A stretch of DNA of 64,000 nucleotides from Glebionis coronaria. Lineage: Eukaryota; Streptophyta; Magnoliopsida; Asterales; Asteraceae. Below, piece after piece: positions 33,887-43,890 of this stretch. The DNA lies in assembly GCA_025667525.1 (NCBI GenBank), contig CM046882.1, forward strand, positions 501,216,792 to 501,280,791, written 5' to 3'. The translations under genes were made by a program, and so were the position numbers. How positions within the stretch are numbered: position 1 is the first letter of the stretch; each line of letters begins with the position of its first letter. The notes beneath the pieces were generated by a model. It saw only the letters and a list, made by a program, of their open reading frames with translations, was not told where the DNA came from and did not search any database.

Positions 33887-36800
33887 TGTGTTTTCTTTAT
33901 GTGCAGGGCATTCAGAAGAAGATCAATGATTATGGATACTGGGATAGTGGATGCTCAAGGCACATGACTGGAAAAGAAGACTATCTGACCAATTTCTCTC
34001 CTATTCAAGATGGTGATAAGGTATACTTTGGAGGGGGTTATGGCACCATCATAGGAAAAGGAACCCTTGTCACCAACAATCTACGGTTTGAGAATGTCTT
34101 CTTGGTAAAAGAACTGGATTATAATTTGTTTAGTGTATCACAAGTGTGTGATAACAAAAATAAGGTTCTTTTCACAGATACTGAGTGCTTGGTGTTAAGC
34201 AAAGATTATAAGCTCCCTGAGGAAAAATACATAGATTTTAGAACACCAAGGCATAAAGACATATATAATGTGAATCTTAATGGAATTAAGATAAATAATA
34301 AAATGTCATGTCTGTATGCTAAAGCCTCAGTAGATGAAAGTAATCTTTGGCACAGGAGATTAGGGCACATAAACTTTAAGAATATCAATAGACTTGTGAG
34401 GCTTGGTTTAGTTGATGGTTTGCCTGAAAAGGCTTTCCACAATGACCACTCTTGTGTTGCATGTCTTAAGGGCAAGCAGCACAAGGTCTCATTCAGGTCT
34501 AAACAGGTGCACTCTAGTTCTAAACCACTTCACTTATTGCATATGGACCTCTTTGGTCCAACTAATATAGAAAGTTTGAAGGGTAAATCATATTGTTTTG
34601 TTATCACTGATGATTATTCCAGGTTTACATGGACTTTCTTTTTAGCCAAGAAAAGTGAAACTGCCCAAAGTCTGATTAATTTCATTACCCAAATTGAAAA
34701 GAAAAATGGTAATGAGGTCAAAATTATTAGAAGTGACAATGGGGGTGAGTTTAGAAATCAGTTGTTAGATGATTTTTGTGCCAAGAAAGGGATTACTAGG
34801 CAGTTTAGCATAGCTAGAACCCCACAGCAGAATGGGGTTGCTGAAAGGAAGAATAGGACCCTTATTGAAGCAGCCAGAACCATGTTGGCTGATGCCCACT
34901 TCCCTATAGCCTTTTGGGCTGAAGCTGTTAACACAGCTTGTTATGTTCAAAATAGGGCATTGGTCAACAAGATACATAATAAGACACCTTATGAGTTACT
35001 TTGGGGAAGGAAGCCAAATATTGGCTTTCTCAAGCCTTTTGGATGTCATGTAGTTGTGTTAGAAACTAGTGAGGCCCTAGGTAAATTTGACTCAAAAGGT
35101 GATGAAGGCTACTTCATGGGTTATTCAGTGCAGAGCAAAGGATATAGGGTTTACATTAAAAAGGAAAAACGTATACTTGAAAAAGTACATGTTAGGTTTT
35201 TAGAGAGTAAACCTAGTGATCCTGAAAGTGGTCCAAATTGGTTGTTTGACTTAGAACCTTTATCTAGAGCTTTAAATTATATGCCTGTTACTGATCCAGA
35301 CATTGTGAAGGTAACTTCAAGTGTTTTGGAAAAGCGAATTGGTAATGTTTCAGGTATACAGGTTGCTAAGGAGGATGGACCACCAGCAGTTGAATCATCT
35401 CCCACACCAGAATATGTTACACTTCCTATATGGACAGATGAGTATTATGCTGCTGCTGCTGCTGCTAGAAAAGATAATGGTGGTTTTCAAATACCACCAA
35501 ATACAAACATGCATACTTCTTCAGGCGCTGACAAAGGGAAATCAAGCGCTGACAAGACCAATTCAGACGCTGATGACTTAGACGCTGACAACAACATTTC
35601 AAGCGTTGTTAGCCCAAGCGCTGACAAACAAGGATCAGACTTTGGAGACACCTTTACACAGCTTTTCTCTTCCCATTTTGAACAAGGTGGACCTTCCAAT
35701 GTCCATGAAGAGATTCATGTTGATCAAACAGAGTCTGATGAAGAAGATATTGGCAACATGGAGCGTGAAGTTGAGGACACCAGACTTTTTGAAGGAGGAG
35801 TTCTCACTTCCACAGCAAAGGATCACCCCACATCTCAGATCATTGGTGATGTTATGGCTCCAGTTCAGACAAGAAGATCCCATCAAAGTCTTGGTGGATT
35901 TATTGCCAATATACACAAGAAGGTTGATACCCCTCTTGTACAAGCATGTTTGTTTGCCTGTTTTCTGTCACAGGAAGAACCCAAGAAAATTTTTGATGCT
36001 CTCAAGGAACCAAGTTGGGTGGAAGCAATGCAGGATGAGCTTCACCAATTTGCTATACAGGATGTTTGGGAGCTGGTTGATTGTCCTAGATATGTGAGAC
36101 CAATTGGGACAAGATGGGTTCTAAGGAACAAGAAAGATGAAAGAGGTATTGTGGTCAGAAACAAGGCACGTTTGGTAGCACAGGGATATACACAAGAGGA
36201 AGGCATAGATTATGAAGAAGTCTTTGCTCCAGTTGCAAGAATTGAAGCTATAAGAATTTTTCTAGCTTATGCCTCTTGTATGAATTTTACTGTTTACCAA
36301 ATGGATGTGAAGAGTGCTTTCCTCTATGGGACAATTGTTGAGGAGGTATATGTCATGCAACCTCCTGGTTTTGAAGATCCTGAGAATCCAGACAAGGTTT
36401 ATAGAGTGAAGAAAGCAATGTATGGACTTCATCAAGCCCCAAGAGCATGGTATGGTACATTGTCCACCTACTTGGTGGAAAATGGTTTCAAAAGGGGCAC
36501 CATAGATCAGACATTGTTTACAAAGAAGAAAGGAAAACATGTGTTGCTTGTGCAGGTCTATGTTGATGATATCATTTTTGGGTCTACTGATCCAAAAATG
36601 AGTGAGGATTTTTCCAAGCTCATGACAGATAAATTCAAGATGAGTGCAATGGGTGAGATGAACTTCTTTCTAGGTTTACAAGTTCAGCAGAAAGAAGATG
36701 GTATCTTCATCTCCCAAGACAAGTATGTAGCTGAAATCTTGAAGAAATATGGATTTTCTCCACATGAAAGGGATGCTTCCACTCCTATGGATAGGGAACA

Positions 36801-37506
36801 CCCTTGGGGAAAGATTGGAGCTGGAAAGGATGTGGATGTTAGGCACTATAGATCAATGATTGGATCATTGATGTATCTTACAGCCTCAAGACCTGACATC
36901 ATGTTTGCTGTGTGTGCATGTGCACGCCATCAAGTGACTCCCAAAGAATGTCACCTTTTTGCTGTGAAGAGAATTTTTAGGTACCTAAGATGTTATCCAG
37001 ATCTTGGTTTGTGGTACCCAAAAGATTCTCCATTGGACCTTATTGCATATTCAGACAGTGACTATGGTGGTGACAAGTTTGATAGGAAATCCACAACTGG
37101 TGGATGTCAATTTCTTGGGAGCAGATTAATATCTTGGCAATGCAAGAAACAAACAGTGGTGGCTAATTCTACAACTGAAGCAGAATATGTGGCTGCAGCA
37201 GCATGTTGTGGACAAGTCTTATGGATTCAGAACCAGCTGTTGGATTATGGGTATAATTTTATGCATACCAAGATTTTTGTAGACAATAACAGTACTTTAT
37301 GCATTATTAAAAATCCTGTACATCATTCTAAAACCAAACACATAGAAATTAGACATCATTTTATAAGAGATTGCTTTGAGAAAGGTTTAATACAACCAGA
37401 TAGGGTAGCCACAAAGGATAATGTGGCTGATTTATTAACTAAACCTTTTGATGCTAGAAGATTTCAATATTTGGTAACAAATATTGGAATGGTTAATCTC
37501 ACTTAA
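33865..37506 (+). CDS. copia-2 Pol: protease, integrase, reverse transcriptase, RNase H
   Basis: The frame opens around 33865 with a non-ATG codon and overlaps the gag end by 22 bp in the -1 frame; the first protein-like residues come after the acceptor-like AG at 33906. Numbering from 33865: protease D-S-G at 27-29; zinc module from H163 (HRRLGH) to CVAC; integrase D228, D291 and E327, with the expected 35 residues between D and E; an A-D-K-rich linker at about 550-600; RT with YVDD at 899-902; RNase H SDSDYGGD near 1063 and KHIEIRHHF near 1160. All catalytic residues are present and there is no internal stop. The domain order protease-integrase-RT is diagnostic of Ty1/copia. The products would copy the RNA and insert the DNA. 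The start is uncertain: frameshifting, splicing or reinitiation are all possible. Confidence 0.95.
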   Translation: MGSQRKLMCFLYVQGIQKKINDYGYWDSGCSRHMTGKEDYLTNFSPIQDGDKVYFGGGYGTIIGKGTLVTNNLRFENVFLVKELDYNLFSVSQVCDNKNKVLFTDTECLVLSKDYKLPEEKYIDFRTPRHKDIYNVNLNGIKINNKMSCLYAKASVDESNLWHRRLGHINFKNINRLVRLGLVDGLPEKAFHNDHSCVACLKGKQHKVSFRSKQVHSSSKPLHLLHMDLFGPTNIESLKGKSYCFVITDDYSRFTWTFFLAKKSETAQSLINFITQIEKKNGNEVKIIRSDNGGEFRNQLLDDFCAKKGITRQFSIARTPQQNGVAERKNRTLIEAARTMLADAHFPIAFWAEAVNTACYVQNRALVNKIHNKTPYELLWGRKPNIGFLKPFGCHVVVLETSEALGKFDSKGDEGYFMGYSVQSKGYRVYIKKEKRILEKVHVRFLESKPSDPESGPNWLFDLEPLSRALNYMPVTDPDIVKVTSSVLEKRIGNVSGIQVAKEDGPPAVESSPTPEYVTLPIWTDEYYAAAAAARKDNGGFQIPPNTNMHTSSGADKGKSSADKTNSDADDLDADNNISSVVSPSADKQGSDFGDTFTQLFSSHFEQGGPSNVHEEIHVDQTESDEEDIGNMEREVEDTRLFEGGVLTSTAKDHPTSQIIGDVMAPVQTRRSHQSLGGFIANIHKKVDTPLVQACLFACFLSQEEPKKIFDALKEPSWVEAMQDELHQFAIQDVWELVDCPRYVRPIGTRWVLRNKKDERGIVVRNKARLVAQGYTQEEGIDYEEVFAPVARIEAIRIFLAYASCMNFTVYQMDVKSAFLYGTIVEEVYVMQPPGFEDPENPDKVYRVKKAMYGLHQAPRAWYGTLSTYLVENGFKRGTIDQTLFTKKKGKHVLLVQVYVDDIIFGSTDPKMSEDFSKLMTDKFKMSAMGEMNFFLGLQVQQKEDGIFISQDKYVAEILKKYGFSPHERDASTPMDREHPWGKIGAGKDVDVRHYRSMIGSLMYLTASRPDIMFAVCACARHQVTPKECHLFAVKRIFRYLRCYPDLGLWYPKDSPLDLIAYSDSDYGGDKFDRKSTTGGCQFLGSRLISWQCKKQTVVANSTTEAEYVAAAACCGQVLWIQNQLLDYGYNFMHTKIFVDNNSTLCIIKNPVHHSKTKHIEIRHHFIRDCFEKGLIQPDRVATKDNVADLLTKPFDARRFQYLVTNIGMVNLT

Positions 37507-38762
37507 TATGTGTTTTGGAACACTTTTTGTAAAAGTATGTACAGGATAATGCATTGTTATTGGTCTTTGTGATGATTTAGATTTTCCACATTATTTTTCT
37601 AACACTGACAAAGGTAAATGTAACGCTGTCAAGTGTTATTTTGCCGTTGTTAGAGATATTATTGTCTAACGCTGACAAGAGTTTCTTCAACGCTGATAAG
37701 TGTTGTCGGGACGCTGTCAGCAACAAATGTTAGTTTTGTGGTTTTCATCTAAATATGCAGGTGATGGTAGCTTTATGCCATTGGATACAGAGTTGCTTAT
37801 GGATCTTTGAAGAGCTATTTGGACATGTTTTTGTTTATGGATGATGGTTGGAATATTTATATTCCTATCTTGACATAAATTTTTAATGTTCATATATATT
37901 TTGAGAACTCATGTATCATAGTTTGAGGGGAGGTTTAAGGAACCTTTAGGACTCTTGGGTATTCTTACAATACTCTCATCACAATTCTAGATTGTGTCCA
38001 CACGTGAGTATGGGTTAGTTTTACTAAACCATGAGGCACTATAGCATGCATAGTATATCAACTTTGCATGCTGCCAAGACATTTTTTGGCCTAGAATTGG
38101 TTGTGGTCTGTTGGGAGACTTGGGAATCCTTTTGATATGGGTTTTACCTGGGAGTAACAAGGATTTTATAAGGTAACTTGGTTGTTAAGAATTTTGGATT
38201 AGCAAGGGACACTAGAGGACTGTTATGTCTATCTTGCTTATGCAAGTGTGCATAACTGGACAGTGCTTGCCGCCCTATGATAATTATCAGCTTTTGGTTA
38301 TCTTCTCTAGGATAAATTACTTGTTAAGGTCATTTTTCACTTTTTAAAACAATTTTATTTTTGGACGCTGACAAGATTTTTCCAAGCGTTGTTGTGACCA
38401 AAATGGACGCTGACATGGCTTTAGGCGAACGTTGACAAGATTATAGCCGTTGGGCGTTGATGGGTTATATTTGACCGTTGACAAACAATGGGACCTACCC
38501 AGTTGTTACTTTTTGACATATTTTCAAGCCGTAATTTTAGGAGTTGTTACTTTCATTAAATGCATGAGATAACTTATAAACTTTTTCAATATTTTCATGA
38601 TTGATTTTTAAAAATCTTTGCCTATTTTTGGGCCAATCACATGCATTCATCCACTCCTATAAATTTGGCTCCTATTTTAAACAGGGTATCTATAATTCTT
38701 GTCTAACAACTTTTCTCTTATCAACCTTCATCTTTTATACTTCAAATTAACAGCTTTCATCA
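37507..38762 (+). other. copia-2 gap between pol and ORF3, with two motif arrays and an internal polypurine tract
   Basis: No ORF. Array one has its central C at 37603, 37624, 37645, 37670, 37691 and 37712. Array two has it at 38366, 38387, 38408, 38430, 38455 and 38476. A purine run GAGGGGAGG (37925-37933) resembles the terminal polypurine tract. The block 37507-38095 is conserved in copia-1, which supports function rather than drift. Confidence 0.8.
38658..38664 (+). promoter_or_regulatory. Candidate internal promoter (TATA box) for ORF3
   Basis: TATAAAT in the context CTCCTATAAATTTGGC, 99 bp upstream of the ORF3 ATG. This distance leaves room for a start site and a short leader ('tcttatcaaccttcatc'). 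Array two of the repeated motif lies 180-300 bp upstream of the box, where a promoter operator would be expected. Confidence 0.5.
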
Positions 38763-41700
38763 ATGGCACCACGATTTAACTCAGCAGAATTGGATTTGGG
38801 GTTCAAGTCTCAACACAACATGATTGCTTATCTTGTTGCTGATAATACTTTGTTTCCTCAATACACACAGATGGTGGAGTATTTGAACGCATCCCCATTA
38901 AGGTATGCTCTTTCTCATGCACCACTCATTCCAGTCACACACATTAAACAGTTTTGGAACACTGTAAGTTCCTCAACAGTTAATGGAGTGACCACATTGA
39001 CTTCTATTGTACATGGGAGACCTTGGGTGGTTACTGAGGCCTTGGTACGCCAGGCCTTGCATCTTAATGATGCTGATGGTATAACCATTCTTCCTATATC
39101 TGAAATAGAACAAGGGCTTAGGGCTTTGGGATACCCTATTCCTGATGAAGGTACTCTTAATAAGTACCATAAGCAGGAATTTCCCCCAGCCTGGAAGTAC
39201 CTCATTCACATTCTCCTTCAATGTTTGAGTCCCAAATGTACTGCACACAATGAGATCAATAGATCCATTGCAACTGCTATTGTGTGTATTGCAACAGGGC
39301 AAAAATATAACTGGTCTAAAATGATTTTTGAAGGAATGTGTAAAAACAAGGGGACAAAAATGACTTTAGCTTATCCCCGTTTTCTGCAAATGATTTTTGA
39401 TGCTCAAAGATATTGTTCAAGGGATCACAATGATTTTTATAAGATCCCTGAACAAAAGAAAGCTATTTTTACCAAGATGAACTCACCACCTCATAGAGAC
39501 CTACCTTTAACCCCAGCCATGCTTGCTGTTATTGCAGCAGCACAACCCCAACCAGACCCCCAACCTCATATTGACCCTCACCCACAACTTGAACCTATCC
39601 CTGAACCTTTACCCTCACCTGATCAAATGCAACTAGACCAAAATCCCTTTGACGCTGACACATATAATGTGGGCGTTGATATGCCTATTTCCAACACTGA
39701 CACCCAACCATCACAATCCCAAACACCCCTTAACCAACCCACACCTACACCTTCTTCTACACCATCTTCCACACCACCTGAATATAGGTTGTTTAAACGC
39801 CAAAGGACTGCTGGAGTGTTCTCCTCTGGTGGTCCTAGCCATGAAGCAGAGAGAACCACCACCACAAGTGTGGCTGGTGACCTGGATGAGGCTGGGACTA
39901 TTGATACAGGCTTCGAAGCTGGTCAAGACAGTCCCAACATCATTAAGACCTCATCCATGCCCAATGAACCTGACTTGGGGGGTCAAATTCCCATTTTGGA
40001 AGAGGGCAGACTGGAACCAATGACGCTTTTGGAATTGACGGCTGTCTGCATTAGCTTGCAAAAGCAAAATGCAGACTTAGTACAAATTGTCAGTAACCAA
40101 GGCCTTGAACTCAAGGAATTGAGGGAGAGGATTGTTGTTTTGGAGAGTGCTCATTCAAGGGGAGGTATGGAGGAGTCTTCCAAAGGGGAGGAAGATCAAA
40201 GAAATCTGAGTGATAAGAGCAGTCAAGATGGTCAATCATTGGATGTTGCTGAAGCTCTTACTACTTTGAAGGAACCAACAGGTTTTGATACGTCCTTGAT
40301 CTCTCCAACCAATTTAAATTTATCATTTACAGATATGTTGAGAGAGGTTACACAAGGCGCTGAGGGAAAATATTTGAGCGTTGATAAGACAAGTTTGGAC
40401 GCTGACAGAAGTATTTTGGGCGCTGATAGAGGAAATTTGGGCGTTGACAGATCTGCATATAGAGGTGATGTATTCCAGTCATCATCTATCATCAAAGATG
40501 TTCCTACTCAGGTATTATCATCTACCCTACCAACAATTGCACCAACAGATAAGGGTAAGGGTAAGTTGGTAGAAGAAATTGTTCCAAAGAATGTAGCTCA
40601 GGTTGAATTTGATAGAAGATTGGCTGAGCAAATGATGGAACAAGGTGAAAAGGAAAAGTCACCATTTGTTGTGACTTCTGAAGAAGAAAGTGATGGAGCT
40701 AGCTCAGATTCAAGTGTAATGATTGTTGAACCAGAAAGACTTGAGTATGGTGATGAGCTTGCTAGGGAAAAGCTGAGAGATTTAAAGTTGCAGATTGATT
40801 TTGATATGCCAGAGGTGGTTCAGATGTACAATTCTTGGGAAGAAAGCTGTATGGATAATCCAGATTTGACCATTTCAGATCAGATATGGGGTTTGGAAAT
40901 TCTTCTTAGAGTTCAGAAGGATTGTAAGGTGATGTTGAAGTACAAGGCAAGCAACATTCTCTCTGAGTTGAAAAGGGATAGAAGGAAGCTCTACTTTATG
41001 TTGCTCAAATGTCATGGAGTTGGATGGACACATCAGAAGCTGAAGGCTTTGACATTTGATGAGTTGGAACATAGGGCTTATCCTATTTGGGTGAAAATAC
41101 AGGAAGAAAACACTTTCAGACTTCTTTCAGATGAAAGAAAGGAGCAACTTGCAGAGGAGATGGAAATCAAGAGAGCTATGATAGCTCCCAGACCAGTAAA
41201 GAAGGGATTTATTCTTGAGTTTCCAAAAGATATGAATCAACTATATCCAAGTGAAGCAATTATTAGAAAGAGCCTCAAGCTCTCCCCATTAGAAGCTTCA
41301 GATATGGTGCATGTGTTACCACTAGATTCCAGGAATCCAATTGTAAGTTATGATGAAGATGAATGTGGATTCTGGAAAATTGGAAGATTTGGCAAAGAGG
41401 TACACACTTTTACCACTCTCATATCTTTATTTGCAAGTTGTGATAGAGAAGACTTGGTGGACCTTTGGAGGTTGCTAGAGACCAAGTATGAGGCTGAAGC
41501 ACCAACTTCAGCCAATGGAATAAAACTTTGGACCACATTCAAAAGAATGTGTGGGACAAAAGAAGAAGATCCTGAAATATGGAAGGATCTTGAAGATGAC
41601 CTCAGTGGTCTTCAATGGAGGTTATATTCAGCTGCAGGTGTATACCATTTGAGTTCTACAAAGTTTGCTGAGTATTTACTTGTAGATGCTCAGTATTTCA

Positions 41701-41834
41701 TATCCAAGGCTGTTTTGGAGAAGATGAAGGACACCCAGTTGGAGATAGACTATACAAGTGACGTGGCAAAGAATTTAATCAGATTTATTTATTACCAATA
41801 TGATAAGGTTTGTCAGACTCCTCCAAGTTCTTAA
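38763..41834 (+). CDS. copia-2 ORF3: conserved accessory protein of unknown function
   Basis: 1023 codons, intact, same strand as pol and before the 3' LTR, the place where Sireviruses carry an env-like ORF. Residues 1-235 form a compact domain (blocks ASPLRYALSHAP, HIKQFWNTV, KYLIHILLQCLSPK, TAIVCIATGQKYNWSKMIF) that I recall from many Asteraceae copia elements, where annotation pipelines give it unrelated names. Residues 255-340 are proline/glutamine-rich. Residues 415-460 look like a coiled coil. Residues about 532-562 are five repeats of seven residues with a V/A-D-K/R core. Residues 690-1020 form a second folded region (VKIQEENTFRLL, ECGFWKIGRFG, GVYHLSSTKFAEYLL). No signal peptide or membrane segment is seen, so an envelope role is unlikely. 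I cannot assign a function. DNA or RNA binding, or interference with silencing, are guesses based on the motif arrays. Confidence 0.88.
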   Translation: MAPRFNSAELDLGFKSQHNMIAYLVADNTLFPQYTQMVEYLNASPLRYALSHAPLIPVTHIKQFWNTVSSSTVNGVTTLTSIVHGRPWVVTEALVRQALHLNDADGITILPISEIEQGLRALGYPIPDEGTLNKYHKQEFPPAWKYLIHILLQCLSPKCTAHNEINRSIATAIVCIATGQKYNWSKMIFEGMCKNKGTKMTLAYPRFLQMIFDAQRYCSRDHNDFYKIPEQKKAIFTKMNSPPHRDLPLTPAMLAVIAAAQPQPDPQPHIDPHPQLEPIPEPLPSPDQMQLDQNPFDADTYNVGVDMPISNTDTQPSQSQTPLNQPTPTPSSTPSSTPPEYRLFKRQRTAGVFSSGGPSHEAERTTTTSVAGDLDEAGTIDTGFEAGQDSPNIIKTSSMPNEPDLGGQIPILEEGRLEPMTLLELTAVCISLQKQNADLVQIVSNQGLELKELRERIVVLESAHSRGGMEESSKGEEDQRNLSDKSSQDGQSLDVAEALTTLKEPTGFDTSLISPTNLNLSFTDMLREVTQGAEGKYLSVDKTSLDADRSILGADRGNLGVDRSAYRGDVFQSSSIIKDVPTQVLSSTLPTIAPTDKGKGKLVEEIVPKNVAQVEFDRRLAEQMMEQGEKEKSPFVVTSEEESDGASSDSSVMIVEPERLEYGDELAREKLRDLKLQIDFDMPEVVQMYNSWEESCMDNPDLTISDQIWGLEILLRVQKDCKVMLKYKASNILSELKRDRRKLYFMLLKCHGVGWTHQKLKALTFDELEHRAYPIWVKIQEENTFRLLSDERKEQLAEEMEIKRAMIAPRPVKKGFILEFPKDMNQLYPSEAIIRKSLKLSPLEASDMVHVLPLDSRNPIVSYDEDECGFWKIGRFGKEVHTFTTLISLFASCDREDLVDLWRLLETKYEAEAPTSANGIKLWTTFKRMCGTKEEDPEIWKDLEDDLSGLQWRLYSAAGVYHLSSTKFAEYLLVDAQYFISKAVLEKMKDTQLEIDYTSDVAKNLIRFIYYQYDKVCQTPPSS

Positions 41835-41876
41835 TGTTTATTCAGAAACTTGATCATAAGAGTGGATATCAAGTTT

Positions 41877-41885
41877 AGGGGAGGA
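41877..41885 (+). other. copia-2 polypurine tract
   Basis: AGGGGAGGA immediately upstream of the 3' LTR (one base gap), the primer for plus-strand synthesis. Confidence 0.9.
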
Positions 41886-41886
41886 T

Positions 41887-42410
41887 TGTTGGGAATAAAT
41901 TTAGGCCAGAACACTTGAACGCTGACAAGAACAACTCAAGCGTTGACAAGAGCAAAGTGAGCGCTGATAGCATAAGCGTTGACAAGTTAAAGTCAAGCGT
42001 TGACAGATTGAAGACAAGCACTGATGGAAGATGTGAGCTACACGTTTATTATATTCTAGAATACTTCTAGTAAAGATAAACTCGACATTGTATTTTCTAT
42101 TGTTATCTTTACCTAGAATAGTTGATTCGTAGCTTATTGTACAAGACTTCTTGTTGTATAAAAGAAGATCTTTTAGGTTAAAGTTAATATAAGTTTTCAT
42201 AAGTATTCGCAAGTTAAACTCTTTCATTGTAATCAAGCACGATTATTCTAATACAAGTGAAAGTTTGTTTAACATCTTTGTGTTTTAGATCAAGTGTTAA
42301 TTCCGCATAACACTTTGTTACTTTATTCATAAGCAAAGGTTTCTCTACGTGTAGTACTTGATCTTATCTCGTATACACAAAGCTTAATCGATCTAAGTTT
42401 GGGATCAACA
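41887..42410 (+). repeat. copia-2 3' LTR
   Basis: 524 bp, read side by side with 30376-30899 with no difference found. The flanking AAATT at 42411-42415 repeats 30371-30375. Confidence 0.97.
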
Positions 42411-43872
42411 AAATTTACTTGCTTTTAGCTTAAATCCTTTTACAAGCCTAGCTAACTTTTCATTTAAAGAGTTTTGCAAAAAAATAGAACTGTTTTGGTG
42501 GGATAATAAGCTCAAATGAGCTTATTGAAAGCTTATTGCCCACATTTGAGTTTCTAAACAAGTCTTGATAAGTGTCTTTTGTTGTCATAACCTTTTGATC
42601 AAAAAGCGTTGGCAAACATTTTCATATCAGTTTGAAATTGGTGTTTGGATCAAGGTGATTTTTGTAAATCAGTTGTTGAAACCTGTTGTTTTGAGTTCAT
42701 TTACACTCAATAGGTGTATACAAGTTCACTTGCAAAGTTTTATAGTCAAAGGTAAAGTAAAAAAGGCAATTGGCTGTTAAAAAGTCTGGGTCAAGTGTTA
42801 TCAGTCTAAACTTGCCAGTCATTGTCCAATATATGAACTTTCAAGTTTACTAAGTGAGATTATACAGTTTGCTGATTTGAACTAGAAAACAGCTTATTAA
42901 TAAGGTGCTGAGCAATTGCACTTTTCTGTGATAAAATCAAACTGCTTATCTCATTCCCATTAATCTACTTCACAAACCTTGCATTTTTCTTTCACAAATC
43001 TGTGTACAAACATGTCCTAATTGGATTTTGAGAAAATTAGCTTTTTGAAATTTCTTGGTCAAACTTGGTCAACGATAAGCCATTTTTGCTTATTTGAGAT
43101 TCCAGCTTATTTGCTTAACCATTTTCAGAATTTCTTGACATTCTAACCTTCTTATCACTTGCTTAATCAGTTTCATTAAAAAAATCAGAGTGTGGAAGTC
43201 TGAAACAGCTTTTAGCTTATTTTGAGCTTATTGGAATAAGCAACCTTGAGATTTACTTGCTTTTAGCTTAAATCCTTTTACAAGCCTAGCTAACTTTTCA
43301 TTTTAAGAGTTTTGCAAAAAAACTATAACTATTTTGGTGGGATAATAAGCTCAAACGAGCTCATTGAAAGCTTATTGCCCGTTTTTGGTTAATAGACTTG
43401 TTTAATTGCATATTGGTCATTTTACTTTCATAATTTTGTTAATTGGCTTTGTTAATTACAACTTTTTAGGGTTTGCACTTTCTGGTCCTTGTAATTTCAG
43501 TTTGTTTCATTTCAGTTTTGCAGTTTTTGAAATTTGTTGAAAAGTTGTTATAGTTAGTTACATTTTACATTTCTAGTCCCTATACTTTCTGAATTTACAC
43601 ATTTAGTCCTTGTGCTTTCATTCCCTTTACAATTTGAGCATTTATATATTTGTGCATTTAATACTTGAACTTCGTGCTTTAATTGTGGTATTGCAACTTG
43701 TTTTACGGTTACATAGTTATAATATTTTCCACTTTTTACGTGATTCTTTGAAATAGACATAGATACCAAATATCTTAATTGACACCAAAAACAATTAAAA
43801 ACTTGAGATTGGTTGGACTTTCAATTTGTTGTGAGCTTGAAAAAACAAACTTGAATAAGATCATACATTAAA

Positions 43873-43890
43873 TGGCGCCGCTGCCGGTTC
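43873..43890 (+). other. gypsy-B primer binding site (tRNA-Asp type)
   Basis: TGGCGCCGCTGCCGGTTC, three bases after the LTR end. It matches the complement of the plant tRNA-Asp 3' end over most of its length, the usual primer of Athila/Tat elements. Confidence 0.85.

Larger units (their letters stand above)
30376..42410 (+). mobile_element. copia-2: complete Sirevirus-type Ty1/copia element with a third ORF
   Basis: 12,035 bp, more than twice the usual copia length. The two 524-bp LTRs (30376-30899 and 41887-42410) read as identical and are flanked by the 5-bp direct repeat AAATT (30371-30375, 42411-42415). Inside are the initiator-Met primer site, gag (31007-33886), pol (in frame from about 33886 to 37506), a 1.2-kb non-coding gap, ORF3 (38763-41834) and a polypurine tract. 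No lesion is visible in any frame, so this is a recent and possibly still mobile copy. It inserted into the 5' LTR of gypsy-B and therefore postdates it. Long size, a large two-knuckle Gag and an extra ORF 3' of pol fit the Sirevirus branch. Confidence 0.96.
27940..43869 (+). repeat. gypsy-B 5' LTR, split by copia-2 and with an internal tandem duplication
   Basis: LTR sequence is 27940-30375 plus 42416-43869, about 3.9 kb, against 3.0 kb for the 3' LTR. The extra length is a tandem duplication of about 0.9 kb: the block starting 'gtttctaaacaagtcttgataagtgtc' near 29615 recurs near 42549. Copia-2 sits inside the first unit; the second unit (around 43250) and the 3' LTR (around 57360) both show the uninterrupted target site. 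A TATA box, TATAAATAG, is at 28861-28869. The 5' tip TGATATGAGTGAAATCTCAT contains an inverted repeat. Confidence 0.9.

Noticed and set aside
39623..39926. Antisense frames opposite the proline-rich part of ORF3
   Set aside because: Codon bias of the ORF3 frame leaves the opposite strand open; no independent evidence of a gene.
38763..41834. Reading ORF3 as a viral-type envelope gene
   Set aside because: No signal peptide, membrane anchor or cysteine-rich ectodomain is visible; position alone is not enough.
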